Positions 9,263 to 16,616 of a stretch of DNA of 34,777 bases are shown in pieces; the first letter of the stretch is position 1, and each line of letters begins with the position of its first letter. Source of the stretch: Stutzerimonas stutzeri. Lineage in GTDB: Bacteria; Pseudomonadota; Gammaproteobacteria; Pseudomonadales; Pseudomonadaceae. The notes beneath the pieces were generated by a model that searched no databases, was not told the DNA's origin, and was given only the letters and a program-made list of their open reading frames with translations. The stretch lies in the NCBI RefSeq assembly GCF_000935215.1, contig NZ_JXXD01000003.1, positions 1 through 34,777 of the forward strand, written 5' to 3'. A program made the translations under genes and the position numbers.

Positions 9263-10138
9263 TCAGGGCGCCAGCACTTCCAGGGTGGCGCTGTAGCTGG
9301 CGCGCCGCTCGGTGGCTGGTTTGCTCACACCCTTGTCTGTGGTCAGCTCGGCTTCCAGCCAGTACATACCGGCTTCAGGCCAGGTGATGCTGACCTTGCC
9401 GTCGGTGTCGGTCTTGGCGTTGATCTCGCCCAGTTCGTCGCGGTAACGGTTGCCGCCCGGTATCACGCTGATCTCGATATCCGCGGCAGGCTTGCCGTCG
9501 AGCAGAAAAACGAACTCCGCCGCTTCGCCAGCAAAAAGGTCGTTGGGGTGGGTGACTGGTTTGAGTTCCAGGCCCTGTCCGGTGGGTGCGAGCACGTCGG
9601 TGCTGGGTGCGCCGGAGGTCACGAACACTTCCATGCGGTTGCTGGTCTGGCTGACCTTGAGACCTTCGGCCTTGGCCGGGACGTCCTTGGCGAAGCTTTC
9701 CGGGGTGCCCATCCAGCGGCGCATCTGGCCGTTTTCCTTCCAGCTGGCGAACAGGCCGTTGTTGGCGACCGCCAGCTTGTAGGTGCCCTTCTGGCTCAGC
9801 TGCACATCGAAGGTACTGCGGTAGCGGCCGATGGCGCCGTTCTGTACCGCAACCTTGGAGCCATCCGGGGCGATGACCTGCAGCTCCGGAACCGGCCGCC
9901 CGCGCATGCCGGGCGGGCCACCTGCCGGCGCCTGGGCTGCCTCGCCGATACCCTTGAGGCGCATCGGCACGTGTTCGAAATAGAACAGGTCGTTGGAAAC
10001 CGCGGCGTCGACGGTGATCCAAGGCTCTTCACCCGAGAGTACGGTGGCCGAAGGCAGCATCCAGGCGCGGTGGGCCTGGGCCGAAAGCGGCAGGCAGACG
10101 GCGAGGGCCAGGGCGGTCCATTTGATGACGGGTTTCAT
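9263..10138 (-). CDS. DUF4198 periplasmic protein
   Basis: The protein has 291 residues. The start at 10138 is chosen because AGGAAG lies 6 bases upstream and MKPVIKW opens a clean signal peptide cleaved at AQA-HRAW. An upstream ATG at 10156, overlapping the previous stop, has no ribosome-binding site. The mature protein begins HRAWMLPSATV, the usual start of this family, and ends in an Ig-like or transthyretin-like beta domain (DGKVSITWPEAGMYWLEA). DUF4198 proteins occur with TonB receptors and metal uptake genes and are suspected metal or ligand binders, without a settled function. It is probably co-transcribed with the PepSY, DUF2271 and reductase genes. Confidence 0.85.
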   Translation of the reverse strand: MKPVIKWTALALAVCLPLSAQAHRAWMLPSATVLSGEEPWITVDAAVSNDLFYFEHVPMRLKGIGEAAQAPAGGPPGMRGRPVPELQVIAPDGSKVAVQNGAIGRYRSTFDVQLSQKGTYKLAVANNGLFASWKENGQMRRWMGTPESFAKDVPAKAEGLKVSQTSNRMEVFVTSGAPSTDVLAPTGQGLELKPVTHPNDLFAGEAAEFVFLLDGKPAADIEISVIPGGNRYRDELGEINAKTDTDGKVSITWPEAGMYWLEAELTTDKGVSKPATERRASYSATLEVLAP

Positions 10139-10152
10139 GGCGTGCTTCCTGT

Positions 10153-10662
10153 TCATGGGGTCAGCGTGAGATTGATGGCGCCCAGCTCACTCTTGCCCTG
10201 GGCTTGATGTTCGGCGTTCTGCTGGGGCGGCCAGCTGAATGGGACGCGCAGCAGCTCGCGGCCACCGACCTCACGGGCGGCTTCGACCACCACGCGGTAC
10301 TCGCCGGCCTCCAGCGTTTTGAACGGCGCCTGCTTGTCAGAAAACTTCAGGCTGTGGCTGCCCACGGCACGGGTGGCGCCGCTGACGCCATCAACCGGCA
10401 TTTCCAGGCTGCGGCCGCTACGGCGCCACCACTGGCGCAGGTCCTTGAGCCACTTTTCACCTTCCTTGTCCTTGAGCTTGGTGTCGTACCACACCGCCAG
10501 ATTGGCAACGTGGCTCTGGTCCGGACGCTCGAGCCAGATGGCGACATAGGGACGGTGGTACTCGGCGACATCCAGGCGGGGGATTTCCACGTCCAGCTGC
10601 AGGTCCGCCGCGTATAGCGGGGCGCTAAGCAGGGCGAGGGGGAACAACAGGCGTTTACGCAT
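10153..10662 (-). CDS. DUF2271 periplasmic protein
   Basis: The protein has 169 residues with a signal peptide (MRKRLLFPLALLSAPLYA-AD). The mature part is typical of DUF2271: RPYVAIWLERPDQ, ANLAVWYDTK, WLKDLRQWWRRSGR, DGVSGATR and GEYRVVVEAAREVGGRE. The family is exported and small, found beside PepSY and DUF4198 genes in iron-uptake loci; its biochemistry is not established. The DGVSGATR piece resembles the FMN-attachment type S(T)GAT motif of flavinylated proteins, so covalent flavin binding is worth considering. It starts 9 bases after the PepSY gene and ends close to the DUF4198 start. Confidence 0.85.
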   Translation of the reverse strand: MRKRLLFPLALLSAPLYAADLQLDVEIPRLDVAEYHRPYVAIWLERPDQSHVANLAVWYDTKLKDKEGEKWLKDLRQWWRRSGRSLEMPVDGVSGATRAVGSHSLKFSDKQAPFKTLEAGEYRVVVEAAREVGGRELLRVPFSWPPQQNAEHQAQGKSELGAINLTLTP

Positions 10663-10671
10663 GAGCAGTCC

Positions 10672-11265
10672 TTAATGAATGAAGAGCAGCGCCAGTAGCA
10701 GCGGAATCACCAGCCCCAGGCCAACCAGTGGCCAGGTGCCGGGGCGATTGCCGGCATGGCGTTGCAGGAGCAGCAGGCCGGTGAGGCTGAACACCACACA
10801 GGCAACGGCAAACAGATCGATGAACCAGCTCCAGGCTTCGCCGCTGTGACGGCCCTTGTGCAGGTCGTTGAAGTAGGCGATCCAGCCGCGATCGGTCGAT
10901 TCGTATTCCAGCTCGCCGCTTTCCAGGCTCAGACTCAGCCAGGCATCGCCGCCAGGACGGGGCAGGGCGACGTAGAGTTCGCCATCGCTCCACTCGGCTT
11001 CGCGACCGGCCAGCTGCACGCCCAGGGTCTGTTCCAGCCATCGCTGCAGGTCAGCTGGCAGGCCGTCCTCCGGAGTGTCGGCCTGCAGACTGTTGAGCAG
11101 CCGCTCGGGCAGCTGCCCTTCGCGGGTTTCCACCAGCGGTTTGCTCTCGATCTGCCCGGCGTGGTTCAGCGTGATGCCGGTGACCGCAAACAGCAGCATG
11201 CCGACCAGGCACAGCGCGGAGCTGATCCAGTGCCATTGGCGCAGAGTGCCGAGCCAGATATGCAT
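10672..11265 (-). CDS. PepSY-associated membrane protein (PiuB-type, membrane half)
   Basis: The protein has 197 residues. It has an N-terminal helix ([25 protein letters not shown]) with the HW and NH histidines typical of PepSY_TM proteins. A periplasmic PepSY-like domain follows (about 40-140), then the signature [12 protein letters not shown] and two more helices ([22 protein letters not shown] and a C-terminal one). Members of this family carry haem or pass electrons across the inner membrane to reduce ferric siderophores. It is the first gene of the operon and would pair with the flavoprotein encoded at 7625-9190. The role is inference from family and context. Confidence 0.88.
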   Translation of the reverse strand: MHIWLGTLRQWHWISSALCLVGMLLFAVTGITLNHAGQIESKPLVETREGQLPERLLNSLQADTPEDGLPADLQRWLEQTLGVQLAGREAEWSDGELYVALPRPGGDAWLSLSLESGELEYESTDRGWIAYFNDLHKGRHSGEAWSWFIDLFAVACVVFSLTGLLLLQRHAGNRPGTWPLVGLGLVIPLLLALLFIH

Positions 11266-11378
11266 GGTGGTCCTTGGCGTATGGGAGGGTGGGCGAATTC
11301 TAGGGCGACTGACGCGGCGATACTAAAGATTTACAAACAGCATACATTCGCGTTTTTCATGATCCGTATGGGCGAGAA

Positions 11379-11411
11379 ACAACAGAGCCGGGATGATCCC
11401 GGCTCTGTTGT
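11379..11411 (-). terminator. Intrinsic terminator of the second TonB receptor gene
   Basis: ACAACAGAGCCGGGA (11379-11393) and TCCCGGCTCTGTTGT (11397-11411) form a perfect 15-bp stem with a 3-base loop. On the minus strand it lies 12 bases after the receptor stop and is followed by TTTCTC. It separates the receptor from the downstream PepSY operon, which therefore needs its own promoter in 11266-11378. Confidence 0.9.
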
Positions 11412-11423
11412 GTCGCCTTCAGG

Positions 11424-13628
11424 TCAGAAGGTCAGGTTGGCTGACAGCCATAGGCGGCGGCCTTCTTCCACGATACCGGTGGTGGCGGCGCCGGAGTGGC
11501 TGTAGTCGGTGCCGTAGGCCGTGCCGTTTGCGCTCCCGCCATTGGAGTAGGTGGTGTAGGCCTTGCCGTCGACGAAGTCCTTGTCGAAGAGGTTGTAGAT
11601 CGTCGCGTTGAGCGTCAGGTTCTCCGTAGCCCGATACGACCCGCCCAGGTGAAACAGTGTGTATGCCTTGGCGTTCTTGCCCAGCGTGTCGTAGATCGAC
11701 TGGCTGGTGGAGTAGCTGCCGTTGGCGTTAGCGAGATTCTCGTAGCTGGAGGTGAAGCGCGCGCGCTCACCGCGGTACTCGCTCTTCAGCCACAGGCCCA
11801 GACGGTCGGTGGTCTGCCAGTCGAGTTTGGCGTTGGCCAGGTGTTCGGGCGTGTTGGTCAGCGGCTCTCCCTGGTTATCGCCACTCTTCTGCTCGCTGTC
11901 GGTGTAGGTGTAGTTGGCGCTCAGTTTCCAGGCTGGTGCGAACTGCCAGCTGCCAGCCAGCTCCAGGCCACGGGTCACCGCTTCGTCGACGTTGATCTGC
12001 TGCGAGCAGGTGCCGTTGTTGTTGCCTGCGCACAGTGGATCGGTGATCGGGTCGCCGCTGGCGATCTTGTCCTTGAACTTGTTGTGGAACAGCGTGGCGT
12101 TGGCGCTGAAGCCGGTCAGGCTGTCGAAATAGGCACCGATCTCGGTACTGGTGGTCGTTTCGGGGTCCAGGTCCGGGTTGCCGATGGTGATGATGGAGCC
12201 CTGGCCGGTTACGCCATTGATGCCGCCGTGCAGGTCGTTCAGGTCCGGCGTCTTGTAGCCCTTGCTGATACCACCCTTGAGGGTCCAGTTGTCGGTGGTG
12301 TTCCAGACCAGGTAAGCCCGCGGGCTGACATGTCCACCAAAGGACTCGTGGTCGTCATAGCGGGCGCCCAGGGTAAGGGCCAGATCATCGCGTAGGCGCC
12401 ACTCATCCTCGGCAAACAGTGCCCAGGTCTTCTGCTCGAATTCCGTCTGGGCGATGCCATCGGTCATTTCGGCTTTCCACCATTGGCCGCCTACGGTGGC
12501 GATGTGCGATTCGCCGATCGGGGCAACCAGCTTGGTGTCGAAGACCAGGTTGGTGGTTTCCAGCTCGCGGTCGTCCCCGCCGATTGCCCCGGGTACGGCG
12601 GTCGGCGCACCGATGGCGCCGGGAATGGTCCGGCCAAAGGTTTCGGTGGTGTTGTGCATCAGGCTGGAATCCAGCGTGCCGAAGCCGAGGCGACCGGTGT
12701 GGGTCAGGGCGATCTGTTCGCGCTCGAAGCGAAGCTCGTCGTCATAGCCGTTCGCGGCGCTAGCCGGCGCGGTGCAAGCCCTGTTCAAGCCGTCGAGGGT
12801 GCCGAGCTGGCATTCGTCGTTGTTGTATGCCTGCCGCCCACGCTCGATATCCAGCGCGAAGTCATGGTCCTGATGCGGGGTCAGGGCCAGGCGGGCGCCG
12901 ATGTTCTGGTTGCGACCGTCGACGGGCGAGGGGCCGCGCTTGCTGACGTCGATGCCATTGCCGTAGCTAAGGTCCGACTCCTGGCGATCAAACAGGCTGC
13001 CGCGGACCTGCAGACCGAGCAGGCCGTCGACCAGCGGACCACTGGCGTAGACACTGGTGTTGCGGGTGTCGCCGAAGTCGCGATCTTGTTGGTAGGTGTA
13101 ATCCTGTGTCAGCGAGCCGGTCCACTCCTTGCCGACCTTGCGGGTGATGATGTTGATTACCCCGCCCATGGCGTCGGAGCCGTAGAGCGTCGACATCGGG
13201 CCACGGATCACTTCGATGCGCTCGATGGCCGACAGCGGCGGCATGAAGCTGGTGGAGGTTTCGTTGAAGCCGTTTGGCGTGACATTGCCTGCGGCGTTCT
13301 GTCGACGGCCGTCGATGAGGATCAGGGTGTACTGGCTGGGCATGCCGCGGATGCTGATGTTGAGCCCGCCGGTCTTGCCGGTGCCCTGGCCGATGTCGAT
13401 GCCTTCCACGTCGCCCAGTGCCTGCGCCAGGTTGTTGTAGCGCTTCTGCTGCAGGTCTTCACGGCTGATGACGCTGATGCTGGCCGGTGCTTCGGTGATC
13501 TTCTGTTCGAAGCCGGAGGCGCTGACGACCGTGTCGTTGAGCGTGACAGGCGCGTTCTGGGCGAGAGCCGTCCAGCTGCAGCCGATCATGGCGCAGGACA
13601 GGGCGGTACGTGCGAAGGGGATGGACAT
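11424..13628 (-). CDS. TonB-dependent receptor, FepA/CirA type
   Basis: This 734-residue outer-membrane receptor has a signal peptide ending at ALA-Q (about residue 23), a TonB box DTVVSA (32-37), a plug domain (ISVISREDLQ, GGLNISIRGMPSQYTLILIDGRR, VIRGPMSTLYGSDAMGGVINIITRK) and a barrel ending in RRLWLSANLTF. Cysteine pairs in extracellular loops (NDECQLG...RACTA; PLCAGNNNGTCSQ) resemble those of ferric catecholate receptors. The start at 13628 has AAGGAG 5 bases upstream; an in-frame ATG at 13673 lies inside a Fur-like box and is rejected. The substrate is unknown; FepA/PirA-type catecholates are the likeliest. It has its own terminator and is divergent from nothing nearby. Confidence 0.9.
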   Translation of the reverse strand: MSIPFARTALSCAMIGCSWTALAQNAPVTLNDTVVSASGFEQKITEAPASISVISREDLQQKRYNNLAQALGDVEGIDIGQGTGKTGGLNISIRGMPSQYTLILIDGRRQNAAGNVTPNGFNETSTSFMPPLSAIERIEVIRGPMSTLYGSDAMGGVINIITRKVGKEWTGSLTQDYTYQQDRDFGDTRNTSVYASGPLVDGLLGLQVRGSLFDRQESDLSYGNGIDVSKRGPSPVDGRNQNIGARLALTPHQDHDFALDIERGRQAYNNDECQLGTLDGLNRACTAPASAANGYDDELRFEREQIALTHTGRLGFGTLDSSLMHNTTETFGRTIPGAIGAPTAVPGAIGGDDRELETTNLVFDTKLVAPIGESHIATVGGQWWKAEMTDGIAQTEFEQKTWALFAEDEWRLRDDLALTLGARYDDHESFGGHVSPRAYLVWNTTDNWTLKGGISKGYKTPDLNDLHGGINGVTGQGSIITIGNPDLDPETTTSTEIGAYFDSLTGFSANATLFHNKFKDKIASGDPITDPLCAGNNNGTCSQQINVDEAVTRGLELAGSWQFAPAWKLSANYTYTDSEQKSGDNQGEPLTNTPEHLANAKLDWQTTDRLGLWLKSEYRGERARFTSSYENLANANGSYSTSQSIYDTLGKNAKAYTLFHLGGSYRATENLTLNATIYNLFDKDFVDGKAYTTYSNGGSANGTAYGTDYSHSGAATTGIVEEGRRLWLSANLTF

Positions 13629-13658
13629 GCGGGCTCCTTGTAGCCGTCTCGTTGGCGC

Positions 13659-13677
13659 CCGCATGATAATCATTCGT
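13659..13677. promoter_or_regulatory. Fur-like box upstream of the second receptor
   Basis: It contains the uninterrupted 11-base core TGATAATCATT (13664-13674), a perfect match to the centre of the 19-bp Fur consensus, 31 bases before the receptor start. Outer positions match poorly (about 12 of 19 overall). Strongly suggests iron repression of the receptor. Confidence 0.7.
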
Positions 13678-13782
13678 AAACGAGAATTTAGACTTTACTG
13701 CATTAGTTTCTCATCTTGGTCGTCAAATCGGTTGCCAACCCTTGCACAGCGCGGGCTGGCTATTTGTAAGCGAATATTTAGA
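13676..13782. repeat. Pair of 17-bp direct repeats 90 bp apart
   Basis: GTAAACGAGAATTTAGA at 13676-13692 and GTAAGCGAATATTTAGA at 13766-13782 match at 14 of 17 positions in the 178-bp gap between the receptor and the SIMPL gene. The first abuts the Fur-like box. They may be binding sites for a second regulator or extra Fur-type half sites. Confidence 0.45.
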
Positions 13783-13806
13783 AGTGGTCCGAACAGTCAG
13801 TTTCTG

Positions 13807-14511
13807 TCACGGCATCTGAACTTCGATGACGCCGTCGGCGTTGATCGAGACCTGGCGAGTGCCCGCTTCGATTTCGGGGATGGGTGCCGATTCCATCATG
13901 TCCATCTTCATCGCGCTGCTGCGCATGACAGGTTGAAATCCGCCGCCGTTGAGGTTGAGGCTCACCAGCTTGTAACCGCTGCCGCCGAGCGCTTCGGTCG
14001 CGAGTTGGGCGCGCGCCTGGAACGCGGCGACCGCCTCCTTGAGCAGGGCATCCTCGTTCTGCTTGCGGATCGGGTCAGAGACACTGAAGTGCATGCTGCT
14101 CATCTTCAGGCTCTTCATCAGCTCGGCGGTCAGCTTCGACAGGCTGGCAAAGTTGCCGCTCTCCAGGCGCAGCTCGGCACGCTCCCGCCAGCCGGAGATA
14201 TGCTGGCCCTTGTCGTCATAGACCGGATAGCTGTTGCGGCTGCCCTGGCTGACGATCACATCCTTGCTCTGCCGAGCGGTCTCCAGCGCCTGGTTCAAGG
14301 TCGTCGTCGTCTGTGCCGCGAGCTGGGCCGGATCACTGTGTTGTGCTTCGCTGTAAAGCGTGACGTGCATGCGGTCATGCGCAACTTCGCTGCTGACTTC
14401 GGCGCGCAGGGCGACCTGGTTGTAGCGGGGTTGCTCGGCAATGACAGGCAGGCTGACGAGGCCCGTGGCCAGCGCCATGATAGCGGCGCTGCGGAAGGGA
14501 GTTGATTGCAT
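13807..14511 (-). CDS. SIMPL-domain (DUF541) secreted protein
   Basis: The protein has 234 residues. The start at 14511 has AAGGA 7 bases upstream and gives a signal peptide ending around PVIA-EQ; a longer frame to 14553 lacks a ribosome-binding site. The mature protein shows the DUF541 layout: YNQVALRAEVSSEV, TTTTLNQALETARQ, YPVYDDKGQHISGWRERAELRLES, and the C-terminal RKQNEDALLKEAVAAFQARAQLATEALG helix, followed by MMESAPIPEIEAGTRQVSINADGVIEV. SIMPL proteins are exported and form oligomers in some bacteria; their role is unclear, with stress links in some members. It has no obvious functional tie to the receptor gene. Confidence 0.88.
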   Translation of the reverse strand: MQSTPFRSAAIMALATGLVSLPVIAEQPRYNQVALRAEVSSEVAHDRMHVTLYSEAQHSDPAQLAAQTTTTLNQALETARQSKDVIVSQGSRNSYPVYDDKGQHISGWRERAELRLESGNFASLSKLTAELMKSLKMSSMHFSVSDPIRKQNEDALLKEAVAAFQARAQLATEALGGSGYKLVSLNLNGGGFQPVMRSSAMKMDMMESAPIPEIEAGTRQVSINADGVIEVQMP

Positions 14512-14635
14512 AGCGGATCCTTGGCAAAAGCACCGGGCGGTGCGATAGCACAAGACTGTACCTGCGCCGTTAAATGTATGCAGCTGCCTGTGCGTCGAGT
14601 TGCCGCATTTCCGGCTGGCTGGCAGATGGCTTGGT

Positions 14636-14641
14636 TATACT
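14636..14641 (+). promoter_or_regulatory. Possible -10 box for roxS
   Basis: TATACT lies 22 bases before the roxS ATG and matches the -10 consensus at 5 of 6 positions. No convincing -35 box is seen at 17 bases, so the assignment is tentative and would imply a very short leader. Confidence 0.3.
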
Positions 14642-14663
14642 CCGCCGAATTGTTGGAGACTCC

Positions 14664-15917
14664 ATGTACGCATCCGTCCCGCTGCTGTCCGCCAGCCGGC
14701 AGAACCTTCGGTTACTGACACTCATCCGCATTGTGGTGCTGGCTGCGCAGTCCGGCGCCGTGGGCGTGGCTTATGCGACCCAGTTGCTGACGCTGCCGTG
14801 GCTCGCGTTGGGCATTACGCTCGCTGTCTCGGCCGTGCTTTGTCTGGGCACGGCGTTGCGGTTGCGTGGCCCCTGGCCGGTCACCGAGCTCGAGTATGCG
14901 GTGCATCTGGGCTGCGATCTGATGGTCCATAGCGCGCTGCTGTATTACTCCGGTGGCTCGACCAATCCTTTCGTCTCCTATTACCTCGTGCCACTGACCA
15001 TCGCCGCGGCAACCCTGCCGTGGCTGTACTCCATCGTTCTCTCCGGTCTTGCGCTGTTGGGCTACACATTGATGCTGGTGTGGTACGACCCGCTGACCCT
15101 GCCACCCTTCGAGCGCGCGACGCTGCAGGTTTACGGCATGTGGCTGAGTTTCGCGTTGGCCGCGGCACTGATTACGTTCTTCGTCGCGCGCATGGCTGAA
15201 CAGTTGCGCCGCCAGGAACAACAGCAGGCCCAACGCCGCGAGGAGAGCATGCGCGATCAACAGCTGCTCGCCGTGGCTACACAAGCTGCCGGTGCTGCCC
15301 ATGAGCTGGGTACGCCGTTGGCGACCATGAGTGTGCTGCTCAAGGAGTTGCGCCAGGAATACAAGGACCCGCAGCTGAGCGAGGATCTCGGCCTGCTGCA
15401 GTCGCAGGTCCAGCTCTGCAAAGAGAGCCTGCGACAGCTGGTTCGGGCTGCCGAGGCTGATCGGCGTCAGGCAGTCGTCGAGCAGACCGCTCGCGAGTGG
15501 GTCGACTCGGTCCTGCAGCGCTGGCACCTAATGCGCCCTGAAGCGACCTATCGTTTCCACTGCATGGGCTTAGGCAGTCCGCCGCGTCTGATGCCGCCAG
15601 CTGACCTCAGCCAGTCGTTGCTCAACCTGCTGAACAACGCCACCGATGCCAGCCCCGAGGACCTGGAAATACGTCTGGACTGGGACGCGCAGTGGGTGAA
15701 ACTGACCATACGCGATCATGGGGCTGGGGTGCCGCTGGCCATTGCCGAGCAAATTGGCAGGCCCTTCATTACCACTAAAGGCAAGGGCTTTGGCCTTGGT
15801 CTGTTTCTCAGTCAGGCCAGCGTCACCCGCGCCGGCGGCACAGTGAAGCTCTACAATCACGAAGAAGGTGGCACACTGACCGAACTGCGCCTACCGCATG
15901 GTTCGGTGCGCCCCTGA
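14664..15917 (+). CDS. roxS: Redox sensor histidine kinase RoxS (RegB/PrrB type)
   Basis: The protein has 417 residues. The ATG at 14664 follows TTGGAG; a longer frame to 14574 is not used. About six membrane helices occupy residues 17-175. The quinone-binding motif of RegB, GGSTNPF (97-103), lies between them. The H-box AAHELGTPLATM places the phospho-histidine at H213. A cysteine at 252 (QLCKESL) sits 39 residues on, matching the redox-active cysteine of RegB. N-box NLLNNATDAS, G1 RDHGAGVP and G2 GKGFGLGLF complete the ATPase. It should sense the respiratory redox state and phosphorylate the adjacent RoxR. In P. aeruginosa this pair controls the cyanide-insensitive oxidase. Confidence 0.93.
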   Translation: MYASVPLLSASRQNLRLLTLIRIVVLAAQSGAVGVAYATQLLTLPWLALGITLAVSAVLCLGTALRLRGPWPVTELEYAVHLGCDLMVHSALLYYSGGSTNPFVSYYLVPLTIAAATLPWLYSIVLSGLALLGYTLMLVWYDPLTLPPFERATLQVYGMWLSFALAAALITFFVARMAEQLRRQEQQQAQRREESMRDQQLLAVATQAAGAAHELGTPLATMSVLLKELRQEYKDPQLSEDLGLLQSQVQLCKESLRQLVRAAEADRRQAVVEQTAREWVDSVLQRWHLMRPEATYRFHCMGLGSPPRLMPPADLSQSLLNLLNNATDASPEDLEIRLDWDAQWVKLTIRDHGAGVPLAIAEQIGRPFITTKGKGFGLGLFLSQASVTRAGGTVKLYNHEEGGTLTELRLPHGSVRP

Positions 15918-15950
15918 TCCCGTTCGTGAACAATGCGAGGAAATGCACAG

Positions 15951-16511
15951 ATGACCGACGAGTTGCAGCAAGAGGGTGAAGAACAACCTCACCTGCTGTT
16001 GGTGGATGACGATCCGACGTTCACCCGGGTAATGGCGCGCGCCATGAGTCGCCGGGGCCTGCAGGTCAGCATCGCTGGTTCTGCGGAGGAGGGCCTGGCC
16101 CTGGCCAAGCAGGATATTCCTGACTACGCAGTGCTCGACCTTAAGATGGAAGGCGATTCGGGCCTGGTGCTGCTGCCCAAGTTGCTCGAGCTGGACCCCG
16201 AAATGCGGGTGTTGATCCTGACCGGTTACTCGAGCATCGCCACAGCGGTGGAGGCGATCAAGCGCGGCGCCTGCAATTACCTGTGCAAGCCTGCCGATGC
16301 CGACGACGTGCTGGCGGCATTGTTGTCGCAGCATGCCGATCTCGACAGCCTGGTGCCGGAAAATCCCATGTCGGTCGATCGCCTGCAGTGGGAGCATATC
16401 CAGCGGGTGCTCAGTGAGCACGACGGCAACATCTCCGCTACCGCCCGTGCCCTGGGCATGCATCGACGGACCTTGCAGCGCAAACTACAGAAACGTCCGG
16501 TGCGACGCTAA
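15951..16511 (+). CDS. roxR: Response regulator RoxR (RegA/PrrA type)
   Basis: The protein has 186 residues, the usual length for RegA-like regulators. The receiver domain has the acidic pocket LLLVDDD (D19/D20), the phospho-acceptor D63 in AVLDLKM, the TGYSS switch and K113 in CKP. A short linker leads to a Fis-type helix-turn-helix (about 148-182; GNISATARALGMHRRTLQRKL). The ATG at 15951 has GAGGAA 8 bases upstream; the ATG at 15933 would overlap that site. It is 33 bases after roxS, so they are one operon. It binds DNA to adjust respiratory and redox genes in response to RoxS. Confidence 0.94.
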   Translation: MTDELQQEGEEQPHLLLVDDDPTFTRVMARAMSRRGLQVSIAGSAEEGLALAKQDIPDYAVLDLKMEGDSGLVLLPKLLELDPEMRVLILTGYSSIATAVEAIKRGACNYLCKPADADDVLAALLSQHADLDSLVPENPMSVDRLQWEHIQRVLSEHDGNISATARALGMHRRTLQRKLQKRPVRR

Positions 16512-16534
16512 CCGGCGTCATCGTCTCGCGGGGG

Positions 16535-16558
16535 GGGCGTTGTCATCACACGACGCCC
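16535..16558 (+). terminator. Possible hairpin after roxR
   Basis: GGGCGTTGT (16535-16543) pairs with ACGACGCCC (16550-16558) with one G-U pair and a 6-base loop. There is no T-tract after it, so it may be a Rho-dependent or 3'-end stabilising structure. Confidence 0.35.
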
Positions 16559-16616
16559 GAGCCCTCGCGTAACGCATGCTTTATGCTTGCGAGCTTTGTA
16601 GTTGCAGGCGTCTTCC

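Noticed and set aside
11266-11378. Search for a Fur box before the PepSY operon
   Set aside because: A/T-rich pieces such as TTTGTAAATC are present on the minus strand but match the Fur consensus too weakly to call, and no well-spaced promoter was found.
12483-13643. 386-codon open frame opposite the second TonB receptor
   Set aside because: Antisense shadow of a gene with clear signal peptide, plug and barrel; no ribosome-binding site or family resemblance.
13629-13673. In-frame upstream ATGs of the second TonB receptor
   Set aside because: They lie in the Fur-like box and lack a ribosome-binding site; AAGGAG sits correctly before ATG 13628.
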